NCBI GenBank assembly: GCA_963833585.1
Contig: CAWHYF010000006.1
Span: 868,001 to 932,000, forward strand
Source of the DNA: Bog-756 sp963833585
GTDB taxonomy: Bacteria > Actinomycetota > Acidimicrobiia > Acidimicrobiales > RAAP-2
DNA length: 64,000 nucleotides
Direction of reading: 5' to 3'
Shown here: piece by piece, positions 8,633 to 16,946 of the stretch
Position numbering within the stretch: the stretch's first letter is position 1
How the letters are laid out: every line of letters begins with the position of its first letter
Position numbers and translations under genes: made by a program
Notes under the pieces: generated by a model
Databases searched by the model: none
What the model saw: the letters and a program-made list of their open reading frames with translations, nothing else
Told to the model about the DNA's origin: nothing

Positions 8633-10311
8633 GGTGATGTCCTTTCGAGATCTGGCGATGCGATCGAGGAAGGACGGGGCCGATAGCCGACAATCCGGCG
8701 GACAATCTCTGATGGATCGTCTGGTTCGTTGCCCCTCCAGGCCACGTGCTGGTCCGGTCGGACGAGCACGAGATCAGCTCCGAACTGATCGCGGCACTTC
8801 TGACCCCGCATGTCCATCGGAGAGACGGGCACCCCGAGAGACCGAGCCGCATCCACCATTCCTTTTGCCGCAGGTCGCGAGAGATCTCCGATCAGAGTGA
8901 ACTCACTTCCCAGCCGGTCGTAGAGCGAGTCCCCAGGTACCACCCAATGGTGGGGAAGGCGATGACCAGCTGCCGCGGTCGGTATGTAGCCCCATTGTGA
9001 TGACGAGATCTCCCCCTCGCGGGAGCCTCCGGTTACCACGATGCCCGAGTTCCCATAGTTGTATCCCAGGGTCAACTCGAGGCTGTGGAATTCTCCGGTC
9101 TTGGAGGCATGGATTGCCGCGGCTACCGTCGGGCGTATCTCGTTGAACTCATCGTCGGTGCCGGTCAATCGGGGATCGGCCAGCTCAGGAGCGAGGGTTG
9201 CCATATTTCGGGTCGCCTCATCGATGGTGCGGGCCGCTACAGGGCGCCGCTCGGCTTCGTAACTGGACAACAACCTGTCAGGGGCCCACCCATTGAGCAC
9301 GGCCGCCATCTTCCACCCGAGGTTGACGGCATCGCCGATGCCCGTGTTAAAACCGTGTCCTCCCCAAGGTGGGTTCTGATGAGCAGCGTCGCCAGCCAAA
9401 AACAACCGCCCATTGGCATAGTGGTCCACCAGCAACATTCGAGCCAACCAAGCGTCCGTCGCAAGAACTTCGACCGGCAATTCTTCGCCGACCAGATTGT
9501 GCACTAAGCCTTCGGGATCGGCCTCTCCCGTCTCCGTGTCAACGCCTTGAGCGATGCACCACCAGGTCTCGTCCAGGTCAAGCCGGCCGACAAGGCCCGG
9601 TTGATCCGGATTTAGCACCCAGTAGTGGATGGCCGGTCCATGCGGTACGCGACTACCGAGACCCGAGGCCCGGAACACGATATTGAAGTTCGGCCTACTG
9701 GCCTCGGTGCCTTCGTAGTGGGCCCCAATCGCATCGCGCACTACACTGCGTGCTCCCTCGCAGCCGATCACGTACCGAGCCTGGATTCGGTGCTTCATCC
9801 CCATGGAGTCGGTCACATCGATCTCGGTACCGTCTGAGCTTTCCCTGGCTGCGACCACTTGCGCACCGGTGACCAGTTGGGCCAGAGGCGACCGGCTCAC
9901 CGCATCTCGGAGAACATGTTCCACTACTGGCTGGGGCACCTGTTGTCCACACTCGGCGACGAGATCGGAGTTGGTCAGGTCAAGTCCGAAGCAACCACCG
10001 ATACGGGTGATTTCCCGCCCCAGCAGACTGGTGCAGAAAACAGCCTCGTCGGACCAGGTAACCGGGAGCGGAGCAGCTTCGCGAAGCCTGTCGGCTAGAC
10101 CCCAGCGTCGAAAGTGCTCCATGGTTCGCGCCGATGTGGTCTTGGCTCGCGGTCGCAGCCACGACACTTCCGCACGACGCTCAATGATCACCGAAGCGAT
10201 ACCATGGTGGGCCAGTTCCACCGCCATGGCCAGGCCGACCGGACCACCGCCGGCGATAAGTACAGGGGTCGAGGCCGGCAACTGCGCTTCACTGTGGTCA
10301 GCAGTGGCCAC
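8629..10311 (-). CDS. FAD-dependent aromatic monooxygenase (PheA/TfdB, MhpA-type flavin hydroxylase)
   Basis: Flavoprotein hydroxylase of 560 residues that would add one oxygen to an aromatic ring using NAD(P)H and O2. The N-terminal Rossmann motif is VLIAGGGPVGLAMAVELAHH (residues about 17-36). The DG motif is in YVIGCEGARSVVRDAIG, and the FAD ribityl motif GDAAHQNPPWGGHGFNTGI lies near residue 300. A thioredoxin-like C-terminal domain typical of phenol hydroxylases follows. GTG 10311 is preceded by AAGGGTGAA. The gene is coupled to the hydrolase downstream by an ATGA overlap and follows a 68-codon ORF by three bases. It is divergent from the GntR gene, its likely regulator. Confidence 0.9.
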   Translation of the reverse strand: MATADHSEAQLPASTPVLIAGGGPVGLAMAVELAHHGIASVIIERRAEVSWLRPRAKTTSARTMEHFRRWGLADRLREAAPLPVTWSDEAVFCTSLLGREITRIGGCFGLDLTNSDLVAECGQQVPQPVVEHVLRDAVSRSPLAQLVTGAQVVAARESSDGTEIDVTDSMGMKHRIQARYVIGCEGARSVVRDAIGAHYEGTEASRPNFNIVFRASGLGSRVPHGPAIHYWVLNPDQPGLVGRLDLDETWWCIAQGVDTETGEADPEGLVHNLVGEELPVEVLATDAWLARMLLVDHYANGRLFLAGDAAHQNPPWGGHGFNTGIGDAVNLGWKMAAVLNGWAPDRLLSSYEAERRPVAARTIDEATRNMATLAPELADPRLTGTDDEFNEIRPTVAAAIHASKTGEFHSLELTLGYNYGNSGIVVTGGSREGEISSSQWGYIPTAAAGHRLPHHWVVPGDSLYDRLGSEFTLIGDLSRPAAKGMVDAARSLGVPVSPMDMRGQKCRDQFGADLVLVRPDQHVAWRGNEPDDPSEIVRRIVGYRPRPSSIASPDLERTSP

Positions 10312-10314
10312 ACT

Positions 10315-10521
10315 TCACCCTTGCAATGCGATCTTGCCGTTCAGGCCGGCCCTATAGTCAGCCGCAACTTCAGTCCAGTGGCCTGATATCGCGTCGGGTG
10401 AGGAAGACCTGAGACGCCGGACTTGCAAGTGGCTATCGCCGTCGGAATCAGCCTGAATCGCGCGAGGCCGACGTGCCGTCGGGGCCGAGGAGCACAGACC
10501 GACGAAGTTGGGGATTCGCAT
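10315..10521 (-). CDS. Small ORF upstream of the hydroxylase, possibly a relic of an FAH N-terminal domain
   Basis: A 68-codon frame begins at ATG 10521 with an excellent AAAGGAG six bases upstream and ends three bases before the hydroxylase start, so it is positioned to be translated and coupled. The product begins MRIPNFVG and later reads SPDAISGHWTEVAADY. Both ends faintly recall the N-terminal domain of FAH-family hydrolases such as the one at 15121 (MRIANIDGR … ALQAVYGQFDELREW). The middle is arginine-rich, as if out of frame. I read it as a decayed FAH N-terminus retained as a leader ORF, but it could be a genuine small protein. Confidence 0.4.
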   Translation of the reverse strand: MRIPNFVGLCSSAPTARRPRAIQADSDGDSHLQVRRLRSSSPDAISGHWTEVAADYRAGLNGKIALQG

Positions 10522-10680
10522 TGCTTCTCCTTTGCTCCCTTCGTCACAGCTGGATTTGGTGACACATGCCAGCTTCCAAGGCGGGGCCAACCATGGCCTA
10601 TTGCTTCACTACATGATCGCGACTCGAACGATAACGGGATGGGATCGTGAACACAACCGAATCTCGAAAATCTGCTGCTA

Positions 10681-10736
10681 GTTGAAGATGTGAATCAACC
10701 GTGAGGATAGGGCTAGCATCCTGGTATGGCCACCAG
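10681..10736. promoter_or_regulatory. Inverted repeats at the GntR start, candidate autoregulatory operator
   Basis: Two short palindromes lie before and over the GntR start codon (ATG 10726). One is GTTGA…TCAAC at 10681-10699; the other is CTGGT-ATGGCC-ACCAG at 10721-10736, which spans the start. FCD-type GntR proteins usually bind TGGT-N-ACCA style operators near their own promoter, so the second site fits autorepression and control of the divergent hydroxylase. Function is inferred from position only. Confidence 0.35.
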
Positions 10737-11448
10737 TTCAACGAAGGCGGAGCGTGTGTTCCATCGCCTACGGGCTGACATCCTGGCCGGGCGTCACCAA
10801 CCTGGCGAACGCCTGCGGTACGCCGAACTATGCGAGCAGTACGACACCAGCATGGGGGTGTTACGCGAGGCTCTGCTGCGGCTTGCCGAACAGGAACTGG
10901 TGAAGGGCGAAGCCCAGCAGGGCTTCCAAGTGGTGTCGCTCTCGGCCGCCGATCTGCTCGAACTCACCGAGGCGCGTCGTGAGCTGGAGACACTCGCGCT
11001 GCGACACGCCATCGCTGACGGGGACCTGGAGTGGGAGTCAACCCTCATCGCTGCCCATCACCGACTCAGCCGCTCCGATCAGCTCGATCCCGACGACCCC
11101 CAGCGCCTCAGCGATACCTGGGTCGCCGCCCACGCCGAGTTTCATAAGGCCCTCCTTGACGGTTGCGCCAACCAGCGGCTGAAGAACCTGTCTGCCTCCC
11201 TACGTGACTCGGCCGAGCTTTACCGACGGTGGTCAGTCCCGCTCGGGGACGAGTCGGACCGGGACATTGCCGCAGAGCACGCCTCAATTCTCGAAGCTGC
11301 TCTGGCCCGGGACGTCGACCAAGCAGTGTTCCGGCTCAGCGACCATGTGGAACGCACCACCGACATCCTGCTGGCATCGCCGGCAAGTGAACCGGTCGAT
11401 ACGGACCACCGGTCATCCGTAGCTGCTCGCAGCGCGACTCCCTCCTAG
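10726..11448 (+). CDS. GntR family transcriptional regulator (FadR/FCD type)
   Basis: DNA-binding regulator of 240 residues. A winged helix-turn-helix occupies the first 75 residues (VFHRLRADILAGRHQPGERL, then YDTSMGVLREALLRLAEQEL). It is followed by the all-helical FCD effector domain with its metal/ligand residues (ELTEARRELETLALR, HAEFHKALLDGC, EHASILEAALARDVDQA). FCD regulators respond to carboxylic acids from catabolic pathways. The gene is divergent from the hydroxylase operon and sits 12 bases before acetoacetyl-CoA synthetase on the same strand, so it probably controls both. The start is ATG 10726; candidate operators lie at 10681-10736. Confidence 0.9.
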   Translation: MATSSTKAERVFHRLRADILAGRHQPGERLRYAELCEQYDTSMGVLREALLRLAEQELVKGEAQQGFQVVSLSAADLLELTEARRELETLALRHAIADGDLEWESTLIAAHHRLSRSDQLDPDDPQRLSDTWVAAHAEFHKALLDGCANQRLKNLSASLRDSAELYRRWSVPLGDESDRDIAAEHASILEAALARDVDQAVFRLSDHVERTTDILLASPASEPVDTDHRSSVAARSATPS

Positions 11449-11460
11449 AGCGCGCCTGGC

Positions 11461-13410
11461 GTGGCCGATCGGTCGACTCGAGGGGAAGTGTTGTGGACTC
11501 CGGCCACCGATGCCTGGTCGACCTCCCGGCTCGGACAGTTCGCGGCGTGGTTAGGTCACCATGGCCTCAACTTCGAGGACTATCCGACCCTATGGCAATG
11601 GTCGGTGGACAACCCCGATGCGTTCTGGTCGAAGTTCCGTGAATTCGCCGAGCTGGGCCGAGCATCGGGGCCGGCGCTGCCGGTTGCCACCATGCCTGGG
11701 GCCATGTGGTTCCCAGGGTCCCAGTGGAATTACACCGAGGAAGTCCTACGTCGTGAGGCGGAAGGACCGGCGGTAGTTGCACGCTCCCAGACACGCGAGC
11801 CAATCGAGCTGACGACAGTCCAGCTTCGTGAACAAGTGGCAGCGTGCCGGACCGGCCTCGTTCGCTTGGGCGTGAAACGGGGCGATCGGGTCGCCGCCTA
11901 CCTGCCTAACATCCCCGAGGCGTTGATCGCGTTCCTGGCCACGGCCAGTCTGGGTGCAGTGTGGACCTCGGCGCCACCTGAGTTCGGTGTTCGCGCTGTC
12001 ACCGATCGGTTTGGTCAAGTCGAGCCGACGGTCTTGCTCGCAGTCGTTGGGTACGGCTACGGCGATCGGCGCATTGATCGGAAGGCGCAACTCCGCCAGA
12101 TTCGTGACCAACTCCCCACTGTGAGCCAAACCGTGATCGTGCCCTATCCCGACCCTGTCACTTCCGAGCCAGGTGCATTGAGTTGGGACGAACTGCTGTC
12201 CGAGCCTGGGCGGCAAGATGTGCACGAACTGGTTGCGTTCGACCACCCGCTGTATGTGCTGTATTCATCGGGCACGACGGGCAGGCCGAAGGCAATCGTG
12301 CACGGTCACGGTGGGATCATCTGCGAACATGCCAAGGCCCTCACCCTTCACCACAATCTTGGCCCGGGCGATCGTTTCTTCTGGTTCTCCACCACCGGCT
12401 GGATGATGTGGAACTATGTGGTCTCCGGTCTTCTTGCCGGCGCTGGCATCGTGCTCTTCGACGGCGATCCGACGTTTCCCGACCTGCTGGCTCTGTGGCG
12501 CCTGGCGGCCGAGACCGGCATTACCGTCCTCGGGCTATCGGCACCCTTCCTGGACGCTTGCCGGCGAGCAGACTTGGAGCCCAGTGCATCGATGGACCTG
12601 CGCCGGGTCCGGGCCATCGGTTCTACCGGAGCGCCGTTGTCAGCGGCAGCGGCCACGTGGACCGCCCACTCCACCGGGACTGATGTACAGATCAGCTCTA
12701 TCAGTGGAGGGACCGATGTCTGCACGGCATTCGTCGGAAGTAGCCCGGTACATCCGGTTAGGGCTGGCGAGATGTCCTGTCGAATGCTGGGCGCCAAGGT
12801 CGAGGCGTGGGATGCCGACCGCAAGCCAGTGCTCGACCGCCCAGGAGAGCTCGTGATCACCGCACCGATGCCATCAATGCCCGTGGGGTTGTGGGGTGAT
12901 GCCACTGGAACACTTCTGGACGCTACATACTTTGGTCAGAACCCAGGAGTCTGGACGCACGGCGATTGGATCACCATCCATGCAGACGGTTTCTGCGAGA
13001 TCACCGGGCGAAGTGACGCCACCCTAAATCGTGGAGGAGTAAGGCTTGGATCAGCGGAAATCTACGCTGTATTGGATGATATCCCCGAGGTCGAAGACAG
13101 CCTCGTGGTCCATCTCGAGGATGGTGACCAGTTGCTGCTCTTCGTGGTTCTCCGCCAGAGTCAGTTGACCGATCAACTGCGGCGTCAGATCAGCGACGCC
13201 CTGCGCCACTCGTTGTCCCCTCGCCACGCTCCGAGCCGCATCGATCAAGTTACGGTGATCCCCCGGACGCTCTCAGGCAAGCGGGTCGAGATACCTGTAA
13301 AATTGATCTTGCAAGGTGCCATCGCGGACACGGTGATCAGTAGGGACACGCTGAGTGATCCATTGGCACTCGACAACTTTGTTGCCATCGCCCGCCGCGT
13401 CAGGTCGTAA
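11461..13410 (+). CDS. Acetoacetyl-CoA synthetase (acetoacetate-CoA ligase)
   Basis: Acyl-adenylate-forming ligase of 649 residues, the usual length for acetoacetyl-CoA synthetase: acetoacetate + ATP + CoA gives acetoacetyl-CoA + AMP + PPi. The family N-terminus is present (LWTPATDAW, then DYPTLWQWSVDNPDAFW). The AMP-binding P-loop is YSSGTTGRPKAIVHGHGG and the A8 hinge region GRSDATLNRGGVRLGSAEI. The C-terminal catalytic lysine lies in LSGKRVEIPVKLIL. Translation starts at GTG 11461, shortly after the GntR stop, consistent with one transcript. In this island it would recover acetoacetate, a usual product of FAH-type hydrolases such as that at 15121; the link is inferred. Confidence 0.88.
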   Translation: MADRSTRGEVLWTPATDAWSTSRLGQFAAWLGHHGLNFEDYPTLWQWSVDNPDAFWSKFREFAELGRASGPALPVATMPGAMWFPGSQWNYTEEVLRREAEGPAVVARSQTREPIELTTVQLREQVAACRTGLVRLGVKRGDRVAAYLPNIPEALIAFLATASLGAVWTSAPPEFGVRAVTDRFGQVEPTVLLAVVGYGYGDRRIDRKAQLRQIRDQLPTVSQTVIVPYPDPVTSEPGALSWDELLSEPGRQDVHELVAFDHPLYVLYSSGTTGRPKAIVHGHGGIICEHAKALTLHHNLGPGDRFFWFSTTGWMMWNYVVSGLLAGAGIVLFDGDPTFPDLLALWRLAAETGITVLGLSAPFLDACRRADLEPSASMDLRRVRAIGSTGAPLSAAAATWTAHSTGTDVQISSISGGTDVCTAFVGSSPVHPVRAGEMSCRMLGAKVEAWDADRKPVLDRPGELVITAPMPSMPVGLWGDATGTLLDATYFGQNPGVWTHGDWITIHADGFCEITGRSDATLNRGGVRLGSAEIYAVLDDIPEVEDSLVVHLEDGDQLLLFVVLRQSQLTDQLRRQISDALRHSLSPRHAPSRIDQVTVIPRTLSGKRVEIPVKLILQGAIADTVISRDTLSDPLALDNFVAIARRVRS

Positions 13411-13418
13411 CTCGGTGC

Positions 13419-13431
13419 GCCCGAAACGGGC
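13419..13431 (+). terminator. Weak hairpin after acetoacetyl-CoA synthetase
   Basis: GCCCG-AAA-CGGGC forms a five-base-pair stem nine bases after the synthetase stop, in the convergent gap before the P450 gene. There is no T-run, so it is at best a weak or Rho-assisted terminator. Confidence 0.3.
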
Positions 13432-13550
13432 CCTAGTTCGCGATGTCCAGGTATTCCGATAGTCGCGGAGCGGGGTCGCCCTGTCTGTCAAAATCATCAG
13501 CCGAAGCGGAGGCAGTCAAGGTCAGCCAACGGAAATCGTGACGAGAAGAC

Positions 13551-14726
13551 CTAGGCGGCCACTACCTCAATCGGGAAACTGGCGAATGCGCGGATGAGAT
13601 TGTTGAGCTTGCGCACAGGCATACCTGGCTTGATCGTGACCACTCTGGAGGCGAGAGAGGACAGCACGGCATTCCCTTCGAGGCGTGCCAACCCCATGCC
13701 CGCGCAGGCGTGGACGCCGTAGCCGAACCCCAAATGCGTCGAAACCTCCCGGGTGATGTCGAATTCATCGGCCCGTTCCCATCGGCGCTCGTCACGGTTG
13801 GCGGAGGCGAAGAGCACGAGAATGCGGGCCCCCTTGGGTACTTCGACCCCGTCCACTTTGGTTGACTCGGTGGTCACTCGGGAGAAGCAACTGATCGGGC
13901 TTTCGAGGCGCAAGGCCTCATTGAAGGCGTTCTTGACAAGAGCGGGCTCAGCGCGAAGCTTGGCCCATTCGCCAGGGTGCGTCGCAAATAACCAGACGGT
14001 ATTGCCAATGGCACTGATGGTGGTGTCGAGAGACGGAGCGAGATATCCCGTCATAAGCGAGGGACACTGCGCTGCGCTGATTTCCCCGTTGGCGGCGGCC
14101 TCGAGGATCCCGGCTGCGAAGCTCCCCTCAGGCAGATTCCCGCTTGCGGCGATCTCATGGGCGAATCGGAACATGTCAGCCAGCTGCACACCGGCTGCCA
14201 TGCCCCGCTCGTTCCCCGGGCCGAGCGAGTCGAAGCTCGCTCCGGCCCAGTCAAGCAGGTGCTCCCGCGCCTCTTGTGGCCAGCCGATTAAGTCGGGTAC
14301 CCACGTCGTGGGAATCGCCTGGGCCAGGTCGACGACGGCGTCGAAGGAGCCCCGGGTTACCAGTTGATCGACGAGCGCATCAGCCAACTCCTGCACGTCG
14401 GGCTGCAGCTCGGCGAGTGCCTTGGGTCTGAGCGGCCGACCCACGATCTCGCGCTGGACCCGGTGCCGCTCACCGTCACTCATCAGGGTGTTGCCCTTGA
14501 ACTTCCCATTGACCAGGTCGTTAAGTCCGACACCTTCACCGGAACAGAAGGTGTCTGGGTCGCCCAGCACCCGGCGGACGTCTTCGTAGCGGCTGACGGC
14601 GAGAAGGCCATGAGCCTCGAGTCGGACTACCGGACCGAGGTCCCGGATCCTTCGGTAGTGGTCGTAAGGCTCGGCGAGCGCCTCGTCGCAGAAGAGGTCG
14701 GCGTCGTAACTCGGGAAATCGGCCAC
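13551..14726 (-). CDS. Cytochrome P450 (bacterial class I)
   Basis: Soluble heme monooxygenase of 391 residues. The heme ligand loop is FGYGVHACAGMGLARLE (Cys in HAC). The ExxR motif is EALR in NEALRLESPISC, and the I-helix region reads YLAPSLDTT, retaining the DTT of the A/GGxD/ETT motif. GTG 14726 (TVADFPSYDADLF) is preferred over the upstream ATG at 14852 because AAGGAG stands just before it and the intervening residues are not P450-like. Electrons would come from a ferredoxin and reductase not present here. It is divergent from the FAH/VOC/ABC operon and may hydroxylate or demethylate the same compound; the substrate cannot be stated. Confidence 0.9.
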   Translation of the reverse strand: MADFPSYDADLFCDEALAEPYDHYRRIRDLGPVVRLEAHGLLAVSRYEDVRRVLGDPDTFCSGEGVGLNDLVNGKFKGNTLMSDGERHRVQREIVGRPLRPKALAELQPDVQELADALVDQLVTRGSFDAVVDLAQAIPTTWVPDLIGWPQEAREHLLDWAGASFDSLGPGNERGMAAGVQLADMFRFAHEIAASGNLPEGSFAAGILEAAANGEISAAQCPSLMTGYLAPSLDTTISAIGNTVWLFATHPGEWAKLRAEPALVKNAFNEALRLESPISCFSRVTTESTKVDGVEVPKGARILVLFASANRDERRWERADEFDITREVSTHLGFGYGVHACAGMGLARLEGNAVLSSLASRVVTIKPGMPVRKLNNLIRAFASFPIEVVAA

Positions 14727-14814
14727 GGTTACTCCTTGCTCGGTGCGAGTACTGACTATTCCCGGTGCTGAGTTGGTGGCGCAGGGACACCCACGAGGAT
14801 GTCTGCCGCAAGAA

Positions 14815-14931
14815 TCATGTCGAGTGGCGAAGCGGAGGCATGTCCGCATCACGGGCTATGGCGGCGGCAAGCAACTCGTCGTGCTCGTCGCCCAGCATTC
14901 GTTCCGCAGCTCCTCCGTTCCGCAGCCATAG
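14815..14931 (-). pseudogene. GntR/FCD regulator, C-terminal fragment
   Basis: Upstream of the P450 the minus strand reads RNGGAAERMLGDEHDELLA, then AAIARDAD, before a stop at 14815. The EH-x2-LL-x-A-x2-ARDAD pattern matches the last helices of the FCD domain, as in the intact regulator at 10726 (EHASILEAALARDVD). No DNA-binding domain accompanies it. The fragment is short, so the assignment is tentative; it suggests that a regulator gene once stood here. Confidence 0.4.
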
Positions 14932-14954
14932 TCTCTCTCTCAGTTTAGAGTGAT

Positions 14955-15002
14955 TTCTCGAACCGCGGCTGCTCTAAGCGATAAAGAGAGATATTTCGAG
15001 AA
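14955..15002. promoter_or_regulatory. Inverted repeat in the P450/FAH divergent promoter
   Basis: TTCTCGAA at 14955-14962 and TTCGAGAA at 14995-15002 are exact reverse complements in an AT-richer stretch of the gap between the P450 (minus) and the FAH operon (plus). The 32-base spacing and the position about 120 bases before the FAH start suit an operator or a pair of half-sites for a regulator encoded elsewhere. The rest of the 14727-15120 gap holds only the GntR relic. Confidence 0.35.
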
Positions 15003-15120
15003 TTGGTTGAATGCACAAGAATGGTTGGCTACACTCGCCATTCCAGCAAGGGGACAGAGTGCTTGAGTCGATCGCGCCCAGCAGACTGGGCATAGCTGTT
15101 CGACTGCAGGGGAGATGTAC

Positions 15121-15972
15121 ATGCGAATCGCCAACATCGACGGTCGGGTGAAACTGCTTGTCGCTGGGGGGGCCGTCGACGTCGAGGTGGCCAGCTCCGG
15201 CCGTTTCACCTCCGCTCTACAGGCCGTCTACGGGCAATTCGACGAACTGCGCGAGTGGGCCACGACGGTGAGCGGACCGTCCGAGAAGTTCTCCCCTGAA
15301 AGCGCAGGGCCCCCGAGCCCTGCACCCCGCCAGGTATTCGCCATCGGCCTCAACTACACCGACCACGCCGCAGAATCGGGTTTCGAGGTACCGACGCTTC
15401 CGGTCGTCTTTCCCAAGTACGTGAGCTCGTTCAGCGGACCGGTGTCCGAGGTTGCCCTTCCCGAGGGCACGGTCGACTGGGAGGTCGAGGTCGTGGCAGT
15501 CGTGGGTCGAACTGCCCGCAACGTGCCTGTCGAACGCGGCTGGGAGTACGTCGCCGGTCTGACCGCGGGACAGGACCTGTCGGAGCGGACATTGCAGCGA
15601 AGCGGACCCGCTCCTCAGTTCGGTCTGGCTAAGTCGTTTCCTGGCTTCTCGCCGATGGGTCCGTGGCTGGCGACGCTCGATGAACTGGAACACCCTGATG
15701 ACCTGGCACTTGGTTGTGAGATCAACGGCGAAACCATGCAACAGGGTCGCACCTCCGACATGATCTTCCCTATCCCTGAGCTGATCGCTTACCTGTCGGG
15801 AATCGTCACTCTTTATCCCGGTGACGTCATCTACACAGGTACGCCCCCCGGGGTGGGAATGGGTCGCACTCCGCCTGTGTACCTGAACGAAGGCGATCGC
15901 CTGCACAGTTGGATCGAGGGTCTTGGCGATCTTCATCAGCATTTCGTCTCTCCTTCCAGCGGAAGCGTCTGA
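15121..15972 (+). CDS. Fumarylacetoacetate hydrolase (FAH) family protein
   Basis: Hydrolase of 283 residues that breaks C-C bonds in acylpyruvate or fumarylacetoacetate-type intermediates. The N-terminal domain is MRIANIDGRVKLLVAGG, and the FAH core has FAIGLNYTDHAAESGFEVP, the acidic metal ligands in VDWEVEVVAVVGR, and the C-terminal IYTGTPPGVGMGRTPP. An ATG six bases earlier (15115) lies hard against the AGGGGAG sequence, so ATG 15121 with normal spacing is preferred. It is the first gene of a five-gene plus-strand operon with an extradiol-dioxygenase-like gene next, consistent with ring cleavage followed by hydrolysis. It may act as hydrolase, hydratase or decarboxylase; the family varies. 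Confidence 0.88.
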   Translation: MRIANIDGRVKLLVAGGAVDVEVASSGRFTSALQAVYGQFDELREWATTVSGPSEKFSPESAGPPSPAPRQVFAIGLNYTDHAAESGFEVPTLPVVFPKYVSSFSGPVSEVALPEGTVDWEVEVVAVVGRTARNVPVERGWEYVAGLTAGQDLSERTLQRSGPAPQFGLAKSFPGFSPMGPWLATLDELEHPDDLALGCEINGETMQQGRTSDMIFPIPELIAYLSGIVTLYPGDVIYTGTPPGVGMGRTPPVYLNEGDRLHSWIEGLGDLHQHFVSPSSGSV

Positions 15973-15986
15973 GCCGAGGCCCGACC

Positions 15987-16907
15987 ATGGCACTCCACCG
16001 CCTGTCATCTGTCACCATCGGCGTACCCGAGCCCGAGCCTCTGGCCACCTATTACACCGAGTTCGGTCTGAGCCCACACGAGGACTCGTCGTTCTCCACC
16101 CTCGATGGTGGCCGTCAGCTGATCATTCAACAGGCGCCCACCCGGCGCCTGTTGGAGATGGTGGTGGGGGTCGATGATCGTGACGACCTGGCCAGAGTCG
16201 CTGCGGCCCTGACCGCTGGTGGACACCAGCCCGTGTCGGAGGGCGACTCACTACGCGTGATCGAGCCCGAAACCGGGGTTGAGGTAGTCCTGCAGGTCGC
16301 TTCCCGGCTCACCCAAGAGCCTTCGGCAACCATTGAGAGCCACAACGTCCCGGGCAAAACTGCCCGAGTCGGCCGCCGCTCACCGGCGGTATTGCGCAAT
16401 GACCGGGTGCAGCCACGCAAGCTGGGCCACGTGGTCATCACCACGACCAACGTCGCCGCCACCTCCGCGTTCTTCACCGACCTCATCGGCTTCAAGATCA
16501 GCGACTACATAGGTGAAGTCGGCGTGTTCCTCCGCTGCTCCACCGACCACCACAACCTGCTGGTGCTCGAAGCCCCTGTCGTTTACTTGCACCATACCGC
16601 CTGGCAAGTCGACGACATCGACGAGGTCGGCCGTGGAGCCTCTGCATTACTGGAGGGGCATCCCGAGCGCCACGTGTGGGGCCTGGGGCGTCACCATGCC
16701 GGTTCGAACTTTTTCTGGTATCTGCGTGACCCTGCAGGCAACTACAGCGAGTACTACGCAGACCTCGATGTCATTCCCGAGGATGAGGCGTGGATTCCCG
16801 AGTCCCACGCCGGCCACCTCGGTCTCTACAACTGGGGGCCGACTCCGCCGGACATCTTCTTGCACCCTGATGACCTTATGGAACTCACCGAAAAGCAGCG
16901 TGGTTGA
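15987..16907 (+). CDS. VOC-superfamily extradiol dioxygenase-like protein
   Basis: Two-domain vicinal-oxygen-chelate protein of 306 residues, resembling catechol 2,3-dioxygenases that open aromatic rings next to a hydroxyl pair. The C-terminal domain shows the 2-His-1-Glu iron site: LGHVVITTTNVA (first His), YLHHTAWQVDDIDE (second His) and DPAGNYSEYYADLD (Glu). The N-terminal domain is the degenerate repeat (RLSSVTIGVPEPEPLATYYT). The start is ATG 15987, 14 bases after the FAH stop; the frame is open upstream but homology begins here. Its place between an FAH hydrolase and an ABC importer argues for a role in breaking down the imported compound. Confidence 0.85.
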   Translation: MALHRLSSVTIGVPEPEPLATYYTEFGLSPHEDSSFSTLDGGRQLIIQQAPTRRLLEMVVGVDDRDDLARVAAALTAGGHQPVSEGDSLRVIEPETGVEVVLQVASRLTQEPSATIESHNVPGKTARVGRRSPAVLRNDRVQPRKLGHVVITTTNVAATSAFFTDLIGFKISDYIGEVGVFLRCSTDHHNLLVLEAPVVYLHHTAWQVDDIDEVGRGASALLEGHPERHVWGLGRHHAGSNFFWYLRDPAGNYSEYYADLDVIPEDEAWIPESHAGHLGLYNWGPTPPDIFLHPDDLMELTEKQRG

Positions 16908-16946
16908 GCCCATGTACTGCTTTCCGACAGTCTGAGAGAGGAACCG

